Positions 59,792-64,000 of a DNA stretch of 64,000 nt are shown piece after piece. Origin of the DNA: Planotetraspora mira (GTDB lineage: Bacteria > Actinomycetota > Actinomycetes > Streptosporangiales > Streptosporangiaceae); NCBI RefSeq assembly GCF_016863275.1, contig NZ_BOOO01000041.1, positions 1 through 64,000 on the forward strand. The letters run 5' to 3'. The position numbers and the translations under genes are program-made. Each line of letters opens with the position of its first letter. Position 1 is the stretch's first letter. The notes below the pieces were generated by a model that was given only the letters and a program-made list of their open reading frames with translations, searched no databases and was not told the origin of the DNA.

Positions 59792-60592
59792 TCATGAGGG
59801 GCGTGTTGATGGCGAGGAGTCCGTGCCCGGGGAGTCGGCTTCTCCTGATCGGAAATCCTGCGCTGAGCTGAGTTCCCGATCAGGGAGGAGTCTCGACGCG
59901 GTGAGCACGATCGCCAGTGCCGCCAACCCGGGGACCAGCGCGAAGGCCTCGCGGAGCTGAAAGAGTCCGGCGCCGGCGAGTGCGCCGGCCAGCAGTGCCG
60001 CCACCGCCCCCGCGCGGCGGCGCCAGCGGACGCTGGTTCCGCCCGCGAGTCGCGAGTCCGCACCGAGACTGGTGAGAGTGCTGGTGACGACTGTCGTCGG
60101 CAGGTCGGCGACGGACAGTTTCTTGGTGGCGGCTCCCTGGACGCCCATCGCGAACGCCAGGAGAGGTGCGATCACGTGCGGCGCAGGCGCCCTCGGTTGT
60201 GTCACCCAGAGGAGGAACACCGACAGGAGCATCGCGAAGGTGATACCTACGCAGACCGTCAGTTGTCGCGGCCAGGTGGCCGTGATGTCACAACGCCGTA
60301 CGATCCGTCCCGCGACGATGGTGCCGACCATGAACGCGCCGAGGGCGATCGCGGAATTCAACAACGGCAGGGCGGCTCCGCCGGCGGCGAATCCGATGAT
60401 CGCGACGTTGCCGGTCATGTTCGCGGTGAACACCTGACCGAGGCCGAGGTAGCTGGCAGCGTCGACCGCACCGGTGACCGATGTCAGCAGCAGGAGGAGC
60501 AGGACGCGGGTGTTCTCACGATCAAGACCGAAGAGTGGTCCGAAGCGTCCGCGATAACGTTTACCTATTGACGGCGGAGGTAGTACGGCCAT
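59792..60592 (-). CDS. YoaK-family (DUF1275) membrane protein
   Basis: A 266-residue integral membrane protein with about six helices. The family marks are the opening SVTGAVDAASYLGLGQVFTA, NMTGNVAIIGF and GVQGAATKKLSVADLPTTVV. YoaK-like proteins are widespread and lack a firm function; a transport role is often guessed. The C-terminal 30 residues are polar. No clear ribosome-binding site is seen before ATG 60592. It is divergent from the oxidoreductase gene. Confidence 0.87.
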   Translation of the reverse strand: MAVLPPPSIGKRYRGRFGPLFGLDRENTRVLLLLLLTSVTGAVDAASYLGLGQVFTANMTGNVAIIGFAAGGAALPLLNSAIALGAFMVGTIVAGRIVRRCDITATWPRQLTVCVGITFAMLLSVFLLWVTQPRAPAPHVIAPLLAFAMGVQGAATKKLSVADLPTTVVTSTLTSLGADSRLAGGTSVRWRRRAGAVAALLAGALAGAGLFQLREAFALVPGLAALAIVLTASRLLPDRELSSAQDFRSGEADSPGTDSSPSTRPS

Positions 60593-60796
60593 CTAGATGG
60601 TGCCTTGCCTTGCAGTTCACAGATGTAACCGATGGTAGAGGGTGCCCTCACCGTGGTGACGCCGCCGTCCGAACGAGGGGGACGGCGCCCACCGGTGCTC
60701 CCCACGGTCGGTTCGACGACTCGGGCGTGGCCCATGACCGTTCTCCCCTCCCCGGCTCTGGTAGGGATCGCCGGCTTCGCGGGCAGAGCGTTCTTC

Positions 60797-60832
60797 GCCG
60801 GGCCTGTTTCATGGGCCGGGCCTGTTTCATGG
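60797..60832 (+). repeat. Perfect 18-base tandem duplication
   Basis: GCCGGGCCTGTTTCATGG occurs twice head to tail (60797-60814, 60815-60832), 39-74 bases upstream of the oxidoreductase start. It may be a recent duplication in a 5' leader. Confidence 0.75.
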
Positions 60833-60870
60833 AAGGAAATCAGAACTTCGTGCGTGGCTAGACTGCAGGC

Positions 60871-61842
60871 ATGAAGGCCGCATTCCGCACCAGGTACGGT
60901 CCGCCGGAAGTGGTTACAGTCACAGAAGTGGAGAAGCCTTCGCCCAAGGACGGCGAACTTCTCATCAAAGTCCACGCGACGACGGTCAATCGCACCGACT
61001 GCGCGCAAAGGGCGGCCAAGCCATTCTTGTGGCGATTCTTCACCGGGCTGATCAGGCCGAGAGTGAGGATTCTCGGGAACGAGTTCGCGGGAGAAGTCGA
61101 CGCGCTGGGCGCCGGTGTCACATCCTTCACCGTCGGCGACAGGGTGTTCGGCTACAACGACGCCGGATTCGGGGCCCACGCCGAATACATGACGGTCGCG
61201 CACGACGGAACCCTCGCGACGATGCCGGAAGGACTGACCTTCGAAGAGGCCGCTCCGAGCACCGAGGGGTCGCACTACGCCCTCTCGGTGATAAGGGCGG
61301 CGAAGATCGAGCGCGGCCACGACGTCCTCGTCTACGGCGCGACCGGGGCCATCGGCTCGGCTGCGGTCCAACTCCTGAAGAGCATCGGCGCCGCAGTCAC
61401 CGCGGTCTGCGGAACGAAGGACATGGAACTCGTCAGGACTCTGGGCGCCGACAAGGCCGTCGACTACATGACAGAAGACTTCACGAGGGACGAGAGGAAA
61501 TACGACTTCGTCATCGACGCCGTGGGCAAGAGCACGTTCCGGCGATGCAGGCGGCTGCTGAAACCACGCGGAGTCTTTCTCGCGACCGACCTGGGCCCGT
61601 GGTCCCAGAATCCGATCCTTGCCCTCACCACTCCGCTGCTCGGCGGAAAGAAGGTCAAGTTCCCGCTGCCGAAGCACGACCCGGCGACGGCGCGTTATTT
61701 CAAGGAACTGATCGAGGCCGGGCGGTTCAAGCCGGTCATCGACAGGCGGTACTCACTGGACGAGATCCTCGAAGCCCACCGGTACGTCGAAACGGGCCAG
61801 AAAACGGGGAACGTCGTGATCAGCATCGACCATTCGGGCTGA
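60871..61842 (+). CDS. NAD(P)-dependent medium-chain oxidoreductase, quinone-reductase-like
   Basis: A 323-residue zinc-independent medium-chain reductase. The N-terminal part has VVTVTEVEKPSPKDGELLIK, NRTDC and ILGNEFAGEVDALGAG. The cofactor domain has VLVYGATGAIGSAAVQLLKS, followed by the NADPH-type pocket AVCGTKDMELVRTLGADKAV. The ending SLDEILEAHRYVETGQKTGN is typical. Catalytic zinc ligands are missing, as in quinone oxidoreductases and enoyl reductases. It is transcribed away from the YoaK-family gene and stands alone. Confidence 0.87.
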   Translation: MKAAFRTRYGPPEVVTVTEVEKPSPKDGELLIKVHATTVNRTDCAQRAAKPFLWRFFTGLIRPRVRILGNEFAGEVDALGAGVTSFTVGDRVFGYNDAGFGAHAEYMTVAHDGTLATMPEGLTFEEAAPSTEGSHYALSVIRAAKIERGHDVLVYGATGAIGSAAVQLLKSIGAAVTAVCGTKDMELVRTLGADKAVDYMTEDFTRDERKYDFVIDAVGKSTFRRCRRLLKPRGVFLATDLGPWSQNPILALTTPLLGGKKVKFPLPKHDPATARYFKELIEAGRFKPVIDRRYSLDEILEAHRYVETGQKTGNVVISIDHSG

Positions 61843-61966
61843 ACCTTCCTTCGGGGTGCTGCCGGCATATGCCGTACAGGGTGGCGTTCCGCCAGGGATC
61901 GCGCGAACCGGCGGGCAACCTTTCTCTCCGATCACGCGTATATGAGGGCATGACCCGAGGAGCGTT

Positions 61967-62470
61967 ATGACCCCGACCGCCGAGGGGTTCGCCGACTTCG
62001 TGGCGGCCAGGGCCACGGCCCTGTTGCGTACGGCATATTTGACCTGCGGATCGGCGGCCGACGCGGAAGACGTGCTGCAGAGTGCGCTCGAGCGGGCCTA
62101 CAGGAACTGGCATCGGCTGCACCGCGACGCCGATCCGGAACCCTACGTGCGGCGGATCATCGTCAACCTGGCCATCAGCCGGGCCCGCCGCCGCGCGATC
62201 CTGCGGCTGATCCCCGTGCACGCCCCGCCCGACACGCCCGCTCCCCGCGGGGACGTAGAGCTTCGTCAGGTGCTGCTCGACGCGCTTCGTGTGCTGCCGC
62301 CTCGCCAGCGGGCGGTGATGGTGCTGCGGTACTGGGAGGACATGACCGAGGCGCAGACGGCCCGGATCCTCGGGTGCTCGGTCGGAACGGTCAAGAGCCA
62401 GGCGTCCAAGGCCCTGGCGCGGCTTCGCGTGCTGCTGGATCGGGAGGTGGTCATCGATGTCGAGGCTTGA
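61967..62470 (+). CDS. SigE-family ECF RNA polymerase sigma factor
   Basis: A 167-residue sigma-70 family protein. Region 2 spans residues 5-75 (FADFVAARATALLRTAYL, AEDVLQSALERAY), and region 4 spans 105-160 (LPPRQRAVMVLRYWEDM, CSVGTVKSQASKALARLR). It belongs to the actinobacterial SigE-fam type, close to regulators of envelope stress. GAGGAG precedes ATG 61967. The following membrane-protein gene overlaps by 14 bases, so the two are coupled. Confidence 0.88.
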   Translation: MTPTAEGFADFVAARATALLRTAYLTCGSAADAEDVLQSALERAYRNWHRLHRDADPEPYVRRIIVNLAISRARRRAILRLIPVHAPPDTPAPRGDVELRQVLLDALRVLPPRQRAVMVLRYWEDMTEAQTARILGCSVGTVKSQASKALARLRVLLDREVVIDVEA

Positions 62471-63905
62471 GAACGAACTGCGCACGGCCATGGCGGAGGG
62501 AACCGCCACGCTACGGGCCGCGCCCGACCTGGTCGACCAGGTCGTACGGCTCTCGCGCCGCCGCAAGGCCCGTCGCCTGAAGCTGGTGGCCGCCGCTGCC
62601 GCCGTCGTCGTCGCGGCGGGTGCTGTGCCGGCCTTCGTGACGCTGTCGCGATCCGACCGGTCTGTTTCTGACAGGGTCGTCGCGGAGGTTGATGGGGTCG
62701 AGGTGCACTATTTGCCCGCCGACATGGGCGAGCCGGAACGGTTGTCGCTGAAGGAGCGCGACCACGGGGGCACGATCCGCCTCCGGGGGGAAGGGCTGAT
62801 GTGGTCGGAGGGAAACCGGTTCGTCCAGGTGTCCGTCTACCGCCCCAAGGACAAGATCACCGACGTTATGGACATCTGGTCACTGAACGTGCTGCCTGAC
62901 GTGGACGAGTCGACGTCCCGCCAGGGCTACGCGTCCACCACCGACCACACCGACCGGATATGGGTCGCCCAGCCGGGCGTCTTGCTGAGGATCATCACCT
63001 CGGTGTCGATGAAGGGTGAGATGGACCGCATCGCCAAGGGACTGCGCGTGAGCCGGTCCTCCCCGAGCACGCGGCCCGCCGCCGCACCATCCCGCCGCGC
63101 CGATGATCCGCGCTCGTTCGGAGGTGTACGGCTGGGCCACCTGCCGGACGGCTTCACGGCCGACCAGGGGGATGCGTCCATGATCACCGATGGCATAGGC
63201 CGGTGGTTCAATCGCGGCGGCGGGAGTCTGTCGGTGGAGGTCGTCCGGGGCGACACGGCGCACGACCTTGACGGCTTGCGCGAGGTCACGGCGTGGCCGA
63301 CGGACGAGCGGCTTGTCAAGGTGCGCGAGACCGAGGTGCGCGAGATCGCCATGCCGGGCACACGCGCGCTTGACGGGCGGGTCCTGTCCGCGAACGGGTT
63401 CGGGGACAAGGGCCGGATGCTCCTCTGGGTGATCCGGCCGGGCCTGGGCGTGCGGATATGGGCGTCACCGGATCTCGTGGACACCATGCCGGAGATCGCC
63501 CGCGGCATCGCCCCCATCGCGCCGCTGAAGGGAGACGCGGTCGACGAGGTGCGGGTGCCCTACGTGCCCGAGGGGTTCCGCCCGGGCACGGCGCGTTCGG
63601 CGACGGGACCCGACTGGGTCATGACGGCCCGGCGCTGGCGCTCGCCCGACGATCCGGCGCGTCAAGTGTCTGTGGAGGTCTATCACGGAGCCGCCGTCGA
63701 ATATCGAGACTGGGCGGGCGGCACCGCCGGCGTCGACGCGGAGCCGGACGTCATCGGCGGAGTCGAGGGCATGGTGCGGCGGTCGGCGCGGGAGCAGAGG
63801 TTCGCCTGGCGGGAGGACACGGGCCTGGGCGTCGCCGTCACCGTTGCGGCGGATTCTCAACCCGAACTGGCCCAGGTGGTCGAGGGCATTCACGCGGGGG
63901 GCTGA
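62457..63905 (+). CDS. Single-pass membrane protein coupled to the sigma factor (possible anti-sigma factor)
   Basis: A 482-residue protein. A cytosolic N-terminal stretch of about 40 residues (MSRLENELRTAMAEGT, then a basic RRRKARRLK) precedes one membrane helix (residues 43-62). About 420 residues lie outside, arranged as repeated beta-rich blocks with similar phrases (VPYVPEGFRPG, GVRLGHLPDGF). No zinc-type His-x3-Cys-x2-Cys motif of classical ZAS anti-sigma factors is present. Overlap with the sigma gene suggests it controls that sigma factor by a different mechanism; direct evidence is lacking. Confidence 0.7.
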   Translation: MSRLENELRTAMAEGTATLRAAPDLVDQVVRLSRRRKARRLKLVAAAAAVVVAAGAVPAFVTLSRSDRSVSDRVVAEVDGVEVHYLPADMGEPERLSLKERDHGGTIRLRGEGLMWSEGNRFVQVSVYRPKDKITDVMDIWSLNVLPDVDESTSRQGYASTTDHTDRIWVAQPGVLLRIITSVSMKGEMDRIAKGLRVSRSSPSTRPAAAPSRRADDPRSFGGVRLGHLPDGFTADQGDASMITDGIGRWFNRGGGSLSVEVVRGDTAHDLDGLREVTAWPTDERLVKVRETEVREIAMPGTRALDGRVLSANGFGDKGRMLLWVIRPGLGVRIWASPDLVDTMPEIARGIAPIAPLKGDAVDEVRVPYVPEGFRPGTARSATGPDWVMTARRWRSPDDPARQVSVEVYHGAAVEYRDWAGGTAGVDAEPDVIGGVEGMVRRSAREQRFAWREDTGLGVAVTVAADSQPELAQVVEGIHAGG

Positions 63906-63968
63906 CGGGCCGTCTTCGGCTTTCGGGGGCCTGCGGCTGCATGCGCGGCGAGAGCCGTACCAAGAAAA

Positions 63969-63999
63969 AGACCAGCTCAGAGCGCATCTGGGCTGGTCT
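63969..63999. terminator. Terminator hairpin at right edge
   Basis: AGACCAGC (63969-63976) pairs with GCTGGTCT (63992-63999), with further pairing of CAGA/TCTG inside the loop. An A-rich run (63964-63968) precedes it, so it would be T-rich on the minus strand; the right flank lies outside the window. It follows the membrane-protein gene by about 65 bases. Confidence 0.6.
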
Positions 64000-64000
64000 G

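Overview
The window is high-GC actinomycete DNA. GTG and TTG starts are common, genes are packed into runs with 4-base start/stop overlaps, and several families are typical of filamentous Actinomycetota: a SARP/AfsR regulator, an actinobacterial-type cytochrome b, a SigE-family ECF sigma factor and a secreted RHS protein. A member of the Streptosporangiales or a relative is my guess from gene content; the window holds no rRNA and I see no tRNA. There is no phage, insertion sequence or CRISPR array.

Layout. 1-4.4 kb: the 5' part of a low-complexity gene running off the left edge, an operator-like array, a lone bc1-type cytochrome b paralog, a lipoprotein and a truncated hemoglobin. 4.5-11.7 kb (minus): a complete oligopeptide-type ABC importer operon ending in a gamma-glutamyltransferase. 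12-16.6 kb: a methyltransferase, a small membrane protein and a large SARP regulator. 16.8-22.9 kb (minus): a 2031-residue secreted RHS/YD-repeat protein whose C-terminus is a prokaryotic phospholipase A2 domain. 23-28.6 kb (plus): a six-gene operon for hydroxyproline breakdown by the D-hydroxyproline route, with its own GntR regulator and a promoter carrying a perfect operator. 28.7-33.4 kb: a truncated histidine kinase, an NB-ARC/LuxR regulator, and a MarR regulator coupled to an AHL-lactonase-like metallo-hydrolase behind a leaderless promoter.

33.5-49.2 kb is a large carbohydrate locus. A minus-strand operon (GH20, GH1, GH9, GNAT) and a plus-strand run (two permeases, a Tat-lipoprotein binding protein, ThuA-like protein, sugar isomerase/epimerase, NAD-dependent epimerase, GntR/UTRA regulator, SIS protein, BadF-type kinase, medium-chain dehydrogenase) diverge from a shared control region with helically phased repeats. 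The enzyme set points to an amino-sugar-containing oligosaccharide that is imported, trimmed and phosphorylated inside the cell.

49.4-64 kb is looser: an alpha/beta hydrolase, an Mth938-like protein, a secreted GH27 alpha-galactosidase with a GntR/FCD regulator, a secreted multidomain GH20 hexosaminidase preceded by three or four DasR/NagR-type boxes, an SDR lacking its catalytic residues, an SRPBCC protein with paired operators, a YoaK-family membrane protein, a quinone-oxidoreductase-like enzyme, and a sigma factor with a coupled membrane partner. Several genes begin downstream of the longest possible start; starts were chosen from ribosome-binding sites and from overlaps with the preceding gene.
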